From: Plazaster borealis
Lineage: Eukaryota > Echinodermata > Asteroidea > Forcipulatida > Labidiasteridae
Reading direction: 5' to 3'
DNA: 64,000 bases
Assembly: GCA_021014325.1 (NCBI GenBank)
Contig: CM037472.1
Location: 27,758,039 to 27,822,038, forward strand
Shown: piece after piece, positions 29,501-42,363 of the stretch
Layout of the letters: each line of letters begins with the position of its first letter
How positions within the stretch are numbered: position 1 is the stretch's first letter
Made by a program: the position numbers and the translations under genes
The notes under the pieces: model-generated
The model's database searches: none
What the model saw: the letters and a program-made list of their open reading frames with translations, nothing else
What the model was told of the DNA's origin: nothing

Positions 29501-31220
29501 CTGACAGCCAAAAAGCCTTAAAAAGGGAACGGATCAAAGATAAAATAATTGTTTACAAGGAATAATGACATTGATTTTAATTCAGGTGTGTTTTAACTGC
29601 AGCCTGGAGCATAAATTGAACATTAAGTTGTTATTGATATTTTACCACATGTGTTTCTTAATCTACGGTGTGTGATAATTAAAACTATGATTGGTTTAAT
29701 TTGTTTTCCTGAGGTGGGGCCTGGTTGATTTGGTAGAATCGTCCGTTCCCTTGTCTGTTCTTCATTTTGGTGGTCAAATTTCAGGAGAAAAGTATGTTTT
29801 TTATTTTATTAGTGGTTCCAATCATATGTGTGTGGCTTGAAAAGTAGAAAGATGATTCATTTCCCAAAACTGAAGACTTGGCAATGATGTAGGACATTAT
29901 TTGCAAATGGGCATTCCTCAGCAAAAGGTGTTGGTGTTGCCCAGTTGACGATTCTGTCACTATTTCATGTTTTGTGAATTGTTGGTGGTCGCTTGGGAGG
30001 TCACACCAGTGCAAATTATTATTATAATTATTACATATTTATTTATTTGTTTATTTACTTGTAATTTATGTATTATAATATTATTATTATTACTATTATT
30101 TTATTATTGCTTTTTATTATGGGGGATTTGGTGTGATTCTGGCATTTTTTCCATTTGATGGAAAGCACCAGTTCATTTTGTGCTGTCTTACTTTACTGTC
30201 TGTAGAATAACACACTTTACAGGGCGTCGTAAGCGCATTATTTCTGGGGTAAGCTTTGCCATGAAATTTGGCCCAGTTGGTTTTGGATGGTTCTATTTTG
30301 ACAGGATGGCAAATCAGTGAAAATCATCCACCATTTTGTAGCATATTTTCCTTGATTTTTAGTATTTATTTCTATCTCCATTTTTTTAGTATAGTGGTAT
30401 GCTGCAATTCATTGACCCATTTGTTATGGTCAGAAATTCAACATTTTGTAATGAAATTTTCAAGTACTTTTAAGGGAATTTTCGAAAATTGTGTCAAAAC
30501 TTTGTGCGTGTAAATGAAGGTTTCATGCTTTGATCACTCAGAAAAAATATTATTGTCTATAGTTCAAGTGAAAATAACTTCCATATTATCTTCTTTTTTG
30601 GGGGGGTGGGGGTTGAACAAAGAAAACTTGACTAAATCTGGACTTGAATTTGCGACCTCCGAACTAACGTGCCGGGGCTCTACCAAATAAGCTATCTAGC
30701 CCTGTGCGTTTTTTATCTTAGAAGAGTAAACTGCAAAACTATTTTGTTTTCATGTAGAAATATGACTTATGAAAAACGTTATAACATTTGTTGTGTAATA
30801 TTACTTGTTAAATTTGTTTTGTTTAATCCGCATATATCAACAACTCAATCTAGTAGGGTACTGTGACTTAACTAATTTTTCCCTTTTACTTATAAATAAT
30901 ATTTTATAAGTCTGCAAATGAATGCTTAAAATGATTGGTGTTTATTTAAATTTATTTTATAGAAAAAAAGGAACGTCACTAATTTTATTTTTAATCAGGG
31001 TAAACTAATTGAATAACTTGAAATACAACATGTGACTTATTATAAGAAGTGCCTTGTAGAATATTTGAAGACAGGTTTTTGTCTGAAGTACAAGCATAGA
31101 CTGTCATTTGTCGCTGGCATTCAGTACTAGTCATCATGAACATCAAATTTTGTATGAAACAGAAAGGGACCAGAATTTTTTTTCCTATGAGCCTTGAGCC
31201 CATTTTGAAACCACAGCTTT
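29500..31220. other. Intergenic, AT-rich, no gene seen
   Basis: It contains a TTA-rich microsatellite at about 30018-30118 and a reverse-oriented tRNA-like SINE remnant near 30640-30710 (minus strand TAGAGCCCCGGCACGTTAGTTCGGAGGTCGCAAATTCAAG). No ORF has recognisable similarity. Confidence 0.5.
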
Positions 31221-31286
31221 GGCTTAGGCCGTGTTAGCCTTGATCAAGGCAGTCGCATTTCACTCCAAAAAAGACGCCGTAAACCC

Positions 31287-31398
31287 ACCCGTATACGCTG
31301 TGCGTAAGGTGTGCATCACATCGCACGACCCACCCGTATACACTGTGCGTAATGTGTGTATCACATCGCACGACGCCCGTACACACACTGTGCGCAGG
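31287..31398. repeat. ~44-bp tandem repeat, 2.5 copies
   Basis: CACCCGTATACGCTGTGCGTAAGGTGTGCATCACATCGCACGAC is repeated with few changes at 31287, 31332 and partly at 31375. It is part of the composite element. Confidence 0.8.
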
Positions 31399-31667
31399 TC
31401 ATCCGCACTCGTACCACTCTCCGCATGCGGAGGCCGTCAGGCCGACAGCCTTGACGGGTCTGTAACTTCCGGGTTTAATGTGTTTCTTGATATTTTCGTC
31501 CAATATTGGACGAAAACGGGGGGCTCTCGGATATGCTAGTATGCAGCTCATGAATATTTAAATATTTCGTCAGACCTATTGCAGACAACACAGGATGGGA
31601 AGCAAATGAATTATTCATTTTGACGTCCAATCATGAGCTTCTCTCACTATGACCTTTGTACCATATC

Positions 31668-31861
31668 CAGGGGCGGATCCAGGATTTTCCAAACGGGGGG
31701 GCGTGAAAATATACCAAGCAGCAAAATCTTCCCTTCCCCATTTCTCCCTCCCCTTCTCTCTCTCTCCCTCTTTTTTTCTTTTCTCCCTCTTTTTTTTTTT
31801 TTTTTTCAATTTGAAATGGGGGGGCGTGCGCCCCCCACGCCCCCCCCTGGATCCGCGCCTG
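31668..31861. mobile_element. 194-bp hAT-like MITE, CAGGGGCGGATCCAG ends
   Basis: It starts CAGGGGCGGATCCAGG and ends CCTGGATCCGCGCCTG, inverse with one mismatch. ATATC abuts both ends, a possible 5-bp target duplication. The interior is pyrimidine-rich with poly-T and poly-G/C; frames crossing it are compositional artefacts. Confidence 0.75.
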
Positions 31862-32978
31862 ATATCATGCTTGCTGTATGTGATGCGATGTGAGTAGGTA
31901 TCGACTTAATGGCGTTTGTGTGTAGCATTGTCTCAGCCATTTTGGACCGGTAATCTGCGAGGCAGGTCAGTCAGCTCACAAGTGCCGAACCCGGGCGCGG
32001 CCAATGGAGCTTTATGCGCTGCACTCAAGTTCCCTCATTGGACTACCCTGATCATTCGCCATTCTTTTGGTTATTAATTCTGGAGTTGATGTAGTTTCTG
32101 CATCTGTGTTTTCCAGATATGTCCTCTCGAAGTCCGACTCTGTGCAGCCACTCACACCGTCTTCATACTTTTGAATTGTTCTCAGACAGGGTCTTATAAG
32201 AATTTACTGCTAAACAAAAATTGACAGGATACAGCCACACATGATACATGTGAAATAGATTTTTAGCTACCCTGTTCTAGTGAGTGTACTTGGGAAATTT
32301 GGTGTTAGGCAGCTCTTTTTTAGTGGGGCGGCCAAAATGATATAAAAAGTGCAATGAGCTATATGCCTTCATGAAACAATCAACAATGGTAGTTTATTGA
32401 GGTCTTTGTTTTGTATATTTTTACCTCCAATGAATTCACCAACAATGATTGAATCACTGTTTAATGATGCAAGATGGAGACATTTCCTGCTGGAAAATGG
32501 TGTATGTAATGTATGTTACAAATTGATCCACGCAACCTCATTTGTTTAATTCCTGCCATGCCCTCATTGTCTCGCTCAGCTGAGGAGAATACGCAACATT
32601 TTCAGATAGATATTATTATAACAAAGTATTCCCAAATTCAAACCGGCGCGCCAGTTCAGTAGCCACATCTGGATACTGCATGCATATTCATAAGAATGAG
32701 TAAACAAGACTTCCGCCACTGACCAATGGGGTCTCGCCTTTTGCGCGCATTATAGTAATGAGTCATTGGCTTCGAGACAATATCGTCAAGGCGTTGTTTC
32801 GGTGAGTGTTGCATACAGCTCACACGAGCACGCGCATACCGTACTGCACACACAGACACCGTGCACACAGCTCGGGCGGGTTGGTAGCTCGGGTGGGTAG
32901 CGCGGCGAAAAAAGAAAAAAAAATGAAAACAATAAAATAAAATTGAGAAAAAAACTCCAACGCCTTGATCAAGGCTAA

Positions 32979-33120
32979 GGCCGTGTCCAAATTGGGGGCC
33001 ATGGATAGGGCTACGACTGGATCGCTGTGCCATCATGGTGTAGGACATCCTTAGCAACACCCTTAGCAACACCCTTAGCAACAGTTGTAGCCCAAGATAA
33101 ATCCGCAAATTCGGATAAAG
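32979..33120. repeat. GGCCGTGTCC-family short MITE with TTAGCAACACCC repeats
   Basis: AAGGCCGTGTCCAAATTGGGGGCCATGG..GGGCTACGACTGG, then three CCTTAGCAACA units and AAATCCGCAAATTCGGATAAAG. It is related to 56131-56270 and joins the end of the composite element. Confidence 0.5.
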
Positions 33121-33358
33121 TAAGTAATTTTGAAAACGTACACTTTCGATACAGGGCTTCAAACAGGAGGACGGTGCCAAAGACAGAGCAAAAGTCTAAG
33201 CCGTGGTTTTGAAAATGGTCTTTGTCTTGATGCCTTGAAACAAAGTGCGCTATTTATAGGCTTTTTAACTTCGAAGACTAAATTTTAAACATTTAGAGTA
33301 AAAAACCCAATAATAAAACTTTCACAACCTCTGATATCGTACAGTGATGTGTCACCAC

Positions 33359-33534
33359 TGGGCCCAATTTCATAAAGCTTCTTAAGCAGAAAATACTTCT
33401 TAATGATTTTCTGCGAAGCAAACATTTGGGCTGGATACTAGTCACAGAAATTTTGGCTGGTAAACCTTGTTCCGGTGAGCACAATTATATTGTACTTGGC
33501 TACTTTTTTAAATGGAGTTCTATGAAATTTGGCT
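33359..33534. repeat. GGGCCCAATTTCAT-family MITE
   Basis: It starts CTGGGCCCAATTTCATAAAGCTTCTTAAGCAG and ends TGGAGTTCTATGAAATTTGGC, with TGGCTGGTAAACCTTGTTCC inside. Confidence 0.6.
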
Positions 33535-35300
33535 GTGGCGTAATATCACATGCTGAATTCGGAAATACAATAACAACTTTTTAGGGCAAGAATACATTTC
33601 TCTCATTTTGTAGATGTTATGAAGCTGTACTTTTTAATTTGTAAACCTGCCCTGACGTTGTCTGCAACATTTAAATTTACTCTGATTGTGTCAGATTAGG
33701 CTGCTAACTAAAGTGACTTTTAACAAATTATTTTAAATTATGAATCAAAACCATGTGTATGAATTTGGAAAATGTTTCTTCTGATATTTATTGTTGAGTT
33801 GTTTTTTAATTACGTTGTGCGTATCTTTAATGTATCGTTACTCTTGCCTTTTGATTTACCAATAGCATTTAATTTGTTTTCGTGCAATTTTCTTTCGTTT
33901 AAGTAGTATGAGTTTTATCCATGTATAATTTTAGAAAAGATTTAGCACCGATTTTAAAATGTTTGCAAAATTGCTTCTACTAGTAAGCTTACTCCTTAAA
34001 ATCAATATTACGGTTTTCCCGGCCAATTGTTTTGAGCTTTATCTGGTCAATTAAGATCATTCAAATTCATTAAGTCGCAAAGATCATTCACTTTCGTGAA
34101 AGCCAGCAGCAAGAGGCTGGTCCACCATTCAGTTTCTTCAATTCTAAAAAGGTACATGTACATTTAATAGATATTCAATTGAAGAATGGTGAACAATAAT
34201 GTAGTCTCGAGTGCCTTTAAATAAAATGACTTAAACGAACCAAAACAAAATCGTGTCTGAACGAAAACGAAATTGAATGCAAAAGTAGCTAAAAACAAAC
34301 CCTAGTTCGACTGAATTTGGGGGAAATGCACGAATGTGAATGCGCTTTAGTGAAGTTGAATTAATTTTGCTGAAACTGATTGATAAAACCTAAATTAAGG
34401 TACAATGTCAGGAATTTGGTGGTCGCAGTTGCTGCTACCGGTTGGCTTGATTTGTCCGAATCAAACAAGGTACAACATTTAGTTGTCAAAGAATTTCTGC
34501 TATGATTACACTTTTTGAATCAATACAAGGTACATCATTGGTTCATGTTATAGAAAAACTTCTACATCTTGTTTGCTTTTTTCTTTGAATCGTTATGAGG
34601 TACAGCATTGACACAACTATCAGTACAATTTCAAATTATAATGAAATGAAAGTTGACTGTGTTTTTAAGAAGACCTGTGTTGTATCTTATAAAAAAGTGG
34701 TGATTTTAATTAAAATGCATTTTTAAAAATTTTTATTTAACTTTCTTGTTGACTTTCCTTTGAAATACAGCAAAATGGTCAAAGTGACTGGGGCTTGATG
34801 CAAGAACAAATTAACAAGCTGTAAAATAATGCTGTTTAGTAGCTTTTGACTAACTTTATGATCTTTCAAAAATTAATTTTTTGTGTGCTGCTTTATTTTT
34901 GCTGAAAAGTAACATGCCGTCAGTTTAACAGAACAAAATGTATATTTAACATGTGAAAATTAAATAGTTTATTATAAATTTAATAATTAATTGAAATGCC
35001 AATTTTCCAGAACCATTTGTTTAAAACCGTATGGTGCTGTCAATGGCTGTGAGAATCATTCTGTAATGTTCAAATTTGAGGTTGTGTAAAATACTCTAAT
35101 TTACTTTGAGCAAAATTTGAGTTGTACAACAACACAGCTCGAGTTGAACACTCATGCATGCTGTCAAATTTTGAAGTTCATTTGTCTTTTCTTTTTGTGG
35201 AGACATTTGCTGACTGGTAAACATGTTGAAAAATGCGACCATGCATAATAAGGTTTACTGCATGATTTGTACATGAAGGGAGTAAGTGCAGAATTCTTAG
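33535..35300. other. Intergenic, AT-rich, nothing recognised
   Basis: No exon, RNA or clear repeat boundaries. A GGTACA(A/T)CATT motif recurs between 34399 and 34605 (four times, about 50-80 bp apart), suggesting a decayed tandem array. Confidence 0.4.
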
Positions 35301-35305
35301 TTTAA

Positions 35306-35641
35306 AGGTATTGTACACTTTTGGTAACAGCTCAAAATCAGTGTCCACATTTTGTGTGATTCAACATAAGCATGCACAAACAAACCTGTGAAAGTTTGAG
35401 CTCAATTGGTCATCTAGATCACGAGAAAATAGTAAAAAGAGACCTTTTTGTGTTTTCTGTTTTTTCAAAATATCGTGCGTGATAAAAACTATTGTTTTAC
35501 TCATTTCTCAAAAACGATAGCATTTTAGGCAGAAATATTTTAAGGAACCCTTTCAACTATTACTTACTTTAAATCATGTAAGTTGTGTTTGAATCTGTGA
35601 ACATTTGTGTTTTTCGATCTTACCAATAGTGTACAGGGCCT
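35306..35641. mobile_element. MITE, TTAA-flanked (family C, forward)
   Basis: TTAA at 35302-35305, then AGGTATTGTACACTTTTGGTAACAGCTC; right end GATCTTACCAATAGTGTACAGGGCCT, then TTAA at 35642-35645. Almost the same sequence is present in reverse at 56394-56727. Confidence 0.85.
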
Positions 35642-35830
35642 TTAATAAAAGGTTCCATCTTAAAAAGTGAAATAGACATACATGAGGTGAAAACTTTCTG
35701 CCCACTTGAGGGTGCAAGCACTATTGGGTAACATTGAAACACTAGGTGGCAGCAGACATTACAAAGTAACTTTCCTTGTTTATGTAGTTCTGAGCACGCA
35801 AACATTTATAAGAACAATGGATACCTATTG

Positions 35831-36197
35831 GCCAAACTTCATAGAGCTGCTTAAGCACAAACACAGCTAAGCACAGCAGAATTCTGCTTACCAGAATAAG
35901 GTTACCAGCCAAAGTACCATGTCACATGTACCGTTTGTGACTGGTATCCTGCCAAGCAGACAATTAATGCAAAATGTTCTACTTAACCAGCTATTGTACA
36001 TGAAACTATCCTGCAACCTATGAGCTTCCCCCGAAATCTCCAATTTCTTAGAGCTGCCTAGCAGAAACTGCTGTAAAAATGTTCTGCTTTGCAAAATTGT
36101 GTAGGAACCAGTCACAACAAATGTGTATTTTGATAGTTTGCCTGGTAACCGTTTTCCTCTATGCATCATTTCTCTATGCTTTAAGAAATTGGCCCCA
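35831..36197. repeat. GGGCCCAATTTCAT-family repeat, long or doubled copy
   Basis: It starts TTGGCCAAACTTCATAGAGCTGCTTAAGCA and ends CTTTAAGAAATTGGCCCCAA. GTTACCAGCCAAAGTACCATGTCACATG..TTTGTGACTGGTATCCTGC is typical of the family; a second partial unit follows. Confidence 0.5.
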
Positions 36198-36794
36198 ACC
36201 TTTCCCCAAGGTGTGTCAAGCAGTACGAGGTTGACCGCTCTCTCACCCAGTATTGGATCATTTGCATATCCAAAAATGTTGGATACGTACGTATGTAAAT
36301 TAGAATAGTCTGGCTGTGAACATGGTGAATACTGAATGAGTACAACTTAACATGTTTACGTTAGACTTGTGTACACCAGTCGCTGTCCAATCAGGGTCCA
36401 AGTAATTAGGAGTTTCCCTCCCAGGGTTTACTATTGTAAACATGGTTGGAAATAAAGTAAACCATGGGGACGAGGTTGAATTGGCCCCTGATTATTAGTA
36501 GACTGTTGAGAAGAGCAAAGAAGGCTAGATTCTCCTTGGTCCTGAAACATTGGTTGTAAAGTTTTTGGGAATGAATTGTCAAAATGTTCTTTTTAAGTTA
36601 TACTGAAATAAAGGCGACAGACCTTTTTTCCTGATGTACTACCGTATAAAAAAAAAATGTTTTGGTTCTGTTTTATTGTGAATATGTTTTTCTATTAGGC
36701 TGAGTAGTTGAAGCCATTTGAAATTCCGTTACCAATCCAATGGATAGTTTGTACCATATGTCTATAGTCAAAGTAGTCAAAGATGGTTAGTTAA

Positions 36795-37143
36795 AGGCAC
36801 GGGTTATACTTTTGGTAATTTTTGAAGACCAGTATCCTCACTAGGTGTTTCCAAACATATGCATAAAATAAAAAAAACGTGAAAATATTTGCTCAACTGG
36901 TCATCAAAGTTGCAAGAAAATAATGAAAGAAAAAACACCATTGTTGCATTGAATTGTGTGCTTTGAGATGCTGAGAAAGGCTTCATGCCTGAAGCCTTTC
37001 TCAGATTCAAACTTTTGGGTGATAATTATTTACCTTCTTTTGTAAAACTACATTACTTCAATGTTTTATAATATTAATAGCTCTCCAGTCTCTTTACTTA
37101 GTAAGTTTTTATGGTCTTAACTTGTGGGAGTAATTATCTGCCT
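36795..37143. mobile_element. MITE, TTAA-flanked (family D)
   Basis: TTAA at 36791-36794, then AGGCACGGGTTATACTTTTGGTAATT; right end GGGAGTAATTATCTGCCT, then TTAA at 37144-37147. Inside, 36971-37004 is a nearly perfect hairpin (CTGAGAAAGGCTTCATGCCTGAAGCCTTTCTCAG). The right TTAA is shared with the next element. Confidence 0.7.
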
Positions 37144-37147
37144 TTAA

Positions 37148-37499
37148 AGGTATCGTACACGTTTGGTAATGACTCAAAACAAATATTAGCATAAAAACTT
37201 ACTTGGTAACAAGCAACGGAGAGCTGTTGATAGTATAAAACATTGTAGGAAACGACTCCCTCCGAAGTAACGTACTTTTGGAGAAAGAGGTATTTTCTCA
37301 CTAAAATAAACAAAAGTTTTTATTCCTATCTGAAAGCACACAAAGTTGTACAACAAGGGTGTTTTTTCTTTCATCATTTTCTTGCCCATCGATGACCAAT
37401 TGAGCCCAAATTTTCACAGGCTTGTTATTTTATGCACATGTTGGGATACACCAAGTGAGAACACTGGTCTTTGACAATTTCCAAACGTGTTCAGTGCCT
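37148..37499. mobile_element. MITE, TTAA-flanked (family A), second copy
   Basis: It shares TTAA 37144-37147 with the preceding element, then AGGTATCGTACACGTTTGGTAATGACTC; right end CCAAACGTGTTCAGTGCCT followed by TTAA 37500-37503. It is highly similar to 7212-7578, including GTTTTTATTCCTATCTGAAAGCACAC. Confidence 0.85.
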
Positions 37500-37503
37500 T
37501 TAA

Positions 37504-40500
37504 GTCTAACCATTGAAGAAGAAAATGTTCTTCCTCCATGGTCTAACTGATAAGTTTATTTAGAGTCACCATTCTACAAAGATTGTTTCACTGCGCTGGA
37601 TCCATTCTGCTTTTCTGCAACAAAAAGCAGGAACAGTCTGACAGTTTGACTTGGGCATTGTTGATGGACCACCTATAACTGTTTGTCAGTTGAAGTTGCC
37701 CGTCCTAATGTAATGCGAGTACATGTAGACCGTGTAGTGGATTCAAGTGAGGTTGGCACAGTTAACAAAATGTTGAACCTTCATCACAATCAGATATAGA
37801 ACATTTTTAAAAAGTGCGTGTATATTTTTCACAGGACTCGGGAAAAATACTGAGTATACAATGCTTATCGGTGTGTAGGACCTAATACTAATAGGGAAAA
37901 ACAAACTTTATCCCCGATGCAATTAAACAAAATATATATTACACATGTACATACTGGTTATGGTTGAACCAATAAAATAAGTCACGACTGTACTTGTACA
38001 GAAACAATAAAAACCCTATACAAAACAATTTGGGTTTTTTAACTTCGTCTGTTTCGGCCTCTGACATTTCAAATTTCTTAGCCGGATAAGTGGTATTACT
38101 TGGCCTCGGGAAAATAGAACGCGCCGAGGATCAATCACCTCGTTGTATAGGATTAGCATGCGTGGACTTCGCCAGGGGAATTAAAGAAATAGTAAACTTC
38201 TCCTAGGCGCACCAGCAGACCTGGGAGCACCGCAAAAAGTGAATTAGGATGTGCTACTCTCACAAAAAGTAAGGGTTTCAATCATCTGGAAAAAGTCAGT
38301 AAATAAGATGCACCTATATTTTTATATATGATACTGGAAGACAGGAGACGGAGAGATTTATTCACAACATGCAGGATAATGAAGGGAATTCTTGATAAGG
38401 TTAATCTTGGCTCAGTACCGAATTAAGAACAAATGAAACGCAAATTCTCAAGAACAAAATCCTTCAGGCTAAACTCAAGAAAATTCTTCTTCTCTCAAAG
38501 GATCGCAGAAGCGGTAAACAGCACTGTAAGCAGCACCACCCTTCAAGAAAATAATCGGACAACCGGGCTTCTAAAAGCCGTCTGACTCTTTCCCCACACA
38601 CCAGACCGTACACTTGGATCTGAAAGAATAGGAGTACGGAATTACAAGAGGATTAATCAAGGTAATTAGTAATTAAAACAAAATATCACTTGTTAAATTG
38701 GCGCCCATAGGTAGAGCTCCAAAGTTCCCCATCTTGGGCCTTCCTCCATGGGCCTACGGCGCTCTGTAAATCTTTATATGGACACGAGTCACTGTTTTCA
38801 GCAAACCGGGACCGTTTAATGCAACACTCGAAAGGTTAAAGGTCAACAAACACTTTATGCAACAGGAGTGTGCACATGTTGACATAGCCGAATGATTTCA
38901 TTAAATCAGCCGATCGGCACACGACGACTATCCGTTAAAATCAGCTGGGCAGAACCACCGCAACGTGTCATTGCAAGGCGGCTCGGAAATCTGTGTACGT
39001 AGGTTTTTCTCTTTGGTTTCACTTTACTTAAAATTGTGATAATGACGGTGTAAAAAAAGATGAGCGGCTCAATCTCATGATAACTCGAGACGGTATCACT
39101 TGAAGAAGTCAATATCTACGAAGTTCCTTCCTCCATGGTTATAATAATATTACCAATTCTACCTGCATGCTCTACCTTACTGCCTGAAGAGCTGTTGCTG
39201 TGGTGTTACACGTAAGTCCGGTCGATACTCCTTGAAGGGGTCGAACCTTCTCCAAAGGTTGGCTGTATACTACAGCCAACAATGCTCAATAATCTGTGTT
39301 CGTATTCACAGTGAAAGGTGTCTACAGATATGTCCAGTGTCTGGTTAGTAATGTGATGTAATGAACATGTACATGTAGGATGGCTGACTAGGCCTATATC
39401 TAATCTTTACAGTGGTCAAATATTGTGTAGAACTAGTATCAATCGTCCTTGCTCTATGGATGGGTCAATGAAGGTACAGCAAAAGTTGAAAAGAATAACA
39501 ATCCAATAAACCATGGGTGGAGGTAGGAATAGTAATGGCAATTTTTCTGAAGTTTGTCTGCAATAATGATCAATATTTTAGAAAATAATGTTGGTTGAAA
39601 AACACTGTTGAAACTTCTCACGGTACGCACTCATCAAATTTGAACGCCACGGTGAATAACAAAATTTATGTAAAATGCTAAGAATGTGTTGAGAAAAATT
39701 TCACATATATACTGAGCAGTCGGCTTGATTTCTGAGGAGAAAAAATTTCCGAAATCTGGGTGTTTTTTTTGGGGGGGGGGCATTGTAACCTTGACCAGCA
39801 GTTCCGGATCATTCAACATCTCGCTGCGTCAAATGGTGGCGCATTCACTTCAGTAAGGTAAGATCATACGGCGGTTGTAGAAAGTTAAGCTATTTTGTAG
39901 CACTGGAAGCATGCATTTTTATTGTCGAGGGATGTATTAAAACTACAACATCAAACAGCCATGCCAATACACTTTACTGAAGTTTGAGTCCTTGGGAGAC
40001 AGTTTCATCAATTCGGGAGTATAGGTTTGCATTAGAGCTAGAGGGTGCATTGTTGATTCGTAATAGAATCAACCGATCCGAAAATGGTCAATTGGATGAC
40101 GATACTTTTCTCGAAGCCTCTTCAAAAGCATTAATCTTCTTTTGTCAAAGGATACTTGGTAAGTTTTATGACATGAAAAGGTAAACTGATCGACTTTGAA
40201 GAGATTCCAACAAGAACAACATGAATTCAAAAAGTGACTCGGAACTGGTCAAACGACTGTACAATGAACTCTTCTTATTATGTGCTTGGGAACGTATAAT
40301 ATTTTGATGGCTCCAACAAAAAAAACCATAAATTTCTCAAAAGAGTGAAAAATCTTCCGTAATTTTTAGTGTTTTTTTATGTCCAAGCGCAGTGCACTTT
40401 GACATACCATATTTGTAGGGGGGGGGTTAGTGGTGTAGTGCTCCACAGTCCAAATCAAGCCCTCGTTGGCAGACCACTATATATATTTTCTTTTGTAATA

Positions 40501-41998
40501 TTAATAATTAATTAAGTCATCATGACTTCTTAATTTTATGCTGACCTACTTCCTACTATATTTGTTTCTTCATTGAGGGTAAATTGGGGTAAAAATGCCC
40601 ATGGGTTAAAAAAACACAATTTATTTGTTTCCACTGCTAGTAAAAATTACATGTTGAATTATTAAATGGGATACACTTCTAATAATTGCATTGTATTTAA
40701 AAACTAATAAATAACATAGAACAATAAATTCATATTCAATCTTGAAGGGTACTATTCTTGAAAAAAAAAAATTCAAAAATTGACTGTCGCAGGTTTTGCC
40801 TGTATCACTTCTTACTTTTTTTTTTTTTTGGGGGGGGGGGGGATATTGAGAAGGGTAAATTACACTAATAAATTATAAAATTAAATTAAAATGCTCAGTA
40901 ATGTTATTTGAGTGGAAGTTTTTACCCCAAGAAAAATCAGGGGCCTCGGGGTAAAAATGCCTGGTTTCTCCAAAACCTCAATGTAGGATTTTCTACAGAC
41001 TCTGTATTCTTTGGCATGAGTAAGTTTTAGGTAGGAGAAGTCCACCACATTTAGATTAAACAATGCATTTTATTATTCAGATATGATCAATTACAGCGCT
41101 TTCAACACTGGACTTACAGGCTTATTTCTACCCCTGCCAAACATCCAATGAATATGTGATTGGTCTTTCCTTGGTTTGGGCACTCAGATGTACCTAGACG
41201 CTAACCAATGTCTTATAGTATTAGCAAACTGACATTTTATGTGGGTACAAGGAGGTTTCAATGGGCCTCTGAAATTGCCCACATTTCGCCAATACCATAA
41301 GGGATGAAAAAGGGGCAATGGCTAAATTGTTCAAGGGGTTGTATTTTTTTATATTTTTTTTTCATCTGATTTAAACAGGGTAGACCCGTCAGTTTTAAGG
41401 TATTAAAAAATGTGTGATTATGTGGGTAGATATCCACATTCAAACCATGGCCCAATAACAAAAGGGACAATAGGTACACATTTGCTATCACAAAGAAAAA
41501 CATTGTAGTCCATGGTTGTTATCAGAATCACAATGAGTTGAACAAAGGAGGGTCCACGATCCAGGTGTTTACACACACATGTGTGTGTGTGTGTTCGTTG
41601 ACTGTACCAATAGAGGATTGTTTTTAGACAAAATAAGGTAAAGACTGAGTCTGTTTAACACCTAGGTAAGTTGGTGCTAAGTATTGCTGAACAGTAACAA
41701 AACAGTTTTAGACTTTGGTCTCTCTGGAGTCTTTAAAAACATGTCAGTGATCTGGAGCTTCTGGGGTAGTGTCCCTGGACTAGTAGACCCTTGCTGGAGC
41801 TATGGGTGTTCTTATTTTAGACTTTGCAATGTTGGTCGGTCATAAGCCTACAACTTTGTTGTGTGCGAATTATGTCTGCTAACTTCCCTCTACATTAAAG
41901 AATACTTTTTTTCAAATTGATTTATTTTGTAGTTAACTAGCTGTGTTTGAAAAGTTGTACTTGTAAAATATGTAGTATCCCTGAGTATTAAATAATTT
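37504..41998. other. Intergenic, unclassified
   Basis: No gene recognised. The motif TCCTCCATGG recurs at about 37533, 38740 and 39128, suggesting an undefined repeat between these points. Poly-G runs lie at 39771-39780 and 40418-40427. Otherwise the stretch is AT-rich without ORFs of note. Confidence 0.4.
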
Positions 41999-42002
41999 TT
42001 AA

Positions 42003-42359
42003 AGGCATCGTACACGTTTGGTAATCACTCAATATATAAATTAGCATAAAAACTGACTTGGTAACGAGCAACAGAGAGCTGTTGATAGTATAAAACATTG
42101 TGAGAAACGACTCCCTCTGAAGTAACGTAGTTTTTGAGACAGAGGTAATTTCTCACTAAAATAATAAAAACTTCTTGCAAAAAGTTTTTATTCCTACATC
42201 TGAAAGCACACAAATTTGTACAACAAGGGTGTTTTTTCTTTCATCATTTTCTTGCAACTTCGATGACCAATTGAGCCCAAATTTTCACAGGCTTGTTATT
42301 TTATGCATATGTTGGGATACACCGAATGAGAACACTGGTCTTTGACAATTACCAAACCT
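42003..42359. mobile_element. MITE, TTAA-flanked (family A), third copy
   Basis: TTAA at 41999-42002, then AGGCATCGTACACGTTTGGTAATCAC; right end GACAATTACCAAACCT, then TTAA at 42360-42363. It is close to 7212-7578 and 37148-37499 throughout. Confidence 0.85.
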
Positions 42360-42363
42360 TTAA

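Larger units (their letters stand above)
31226..32982. mobile_element. Composite element with GCCTTGATCAAGGC ends
   Basis: Left end GGCC..TTAGCCTTGATCAAGGC, right end GCCTTGATCAAGGCTAAGGCC, inverse of each other around a palindromic TTGATCAA. Inside are 2.5 copies of a 43-45-bp repeat (31287-31398), a nested hAT-like MITE (31668-31861), and a right-hand GGTAGCGCGGCGAAAAAAG segment. A related shortened copy lies at 63010-63305. No transposase ORF is evident. Confidence 0.55.

Noticed and set aside
31633..31897. Overlapping 82-86-codon ORFs
   Set aside because: They read across a CT-rich hAT-like MITE (31668-31861) with poly-T and poly-G/C runs.
32656..33180. 174-codon reverse ORF
   Set aside because: It spans the end of a composite repeat and a short MITE; no domain, and its middle is T/F-rich low complexity.
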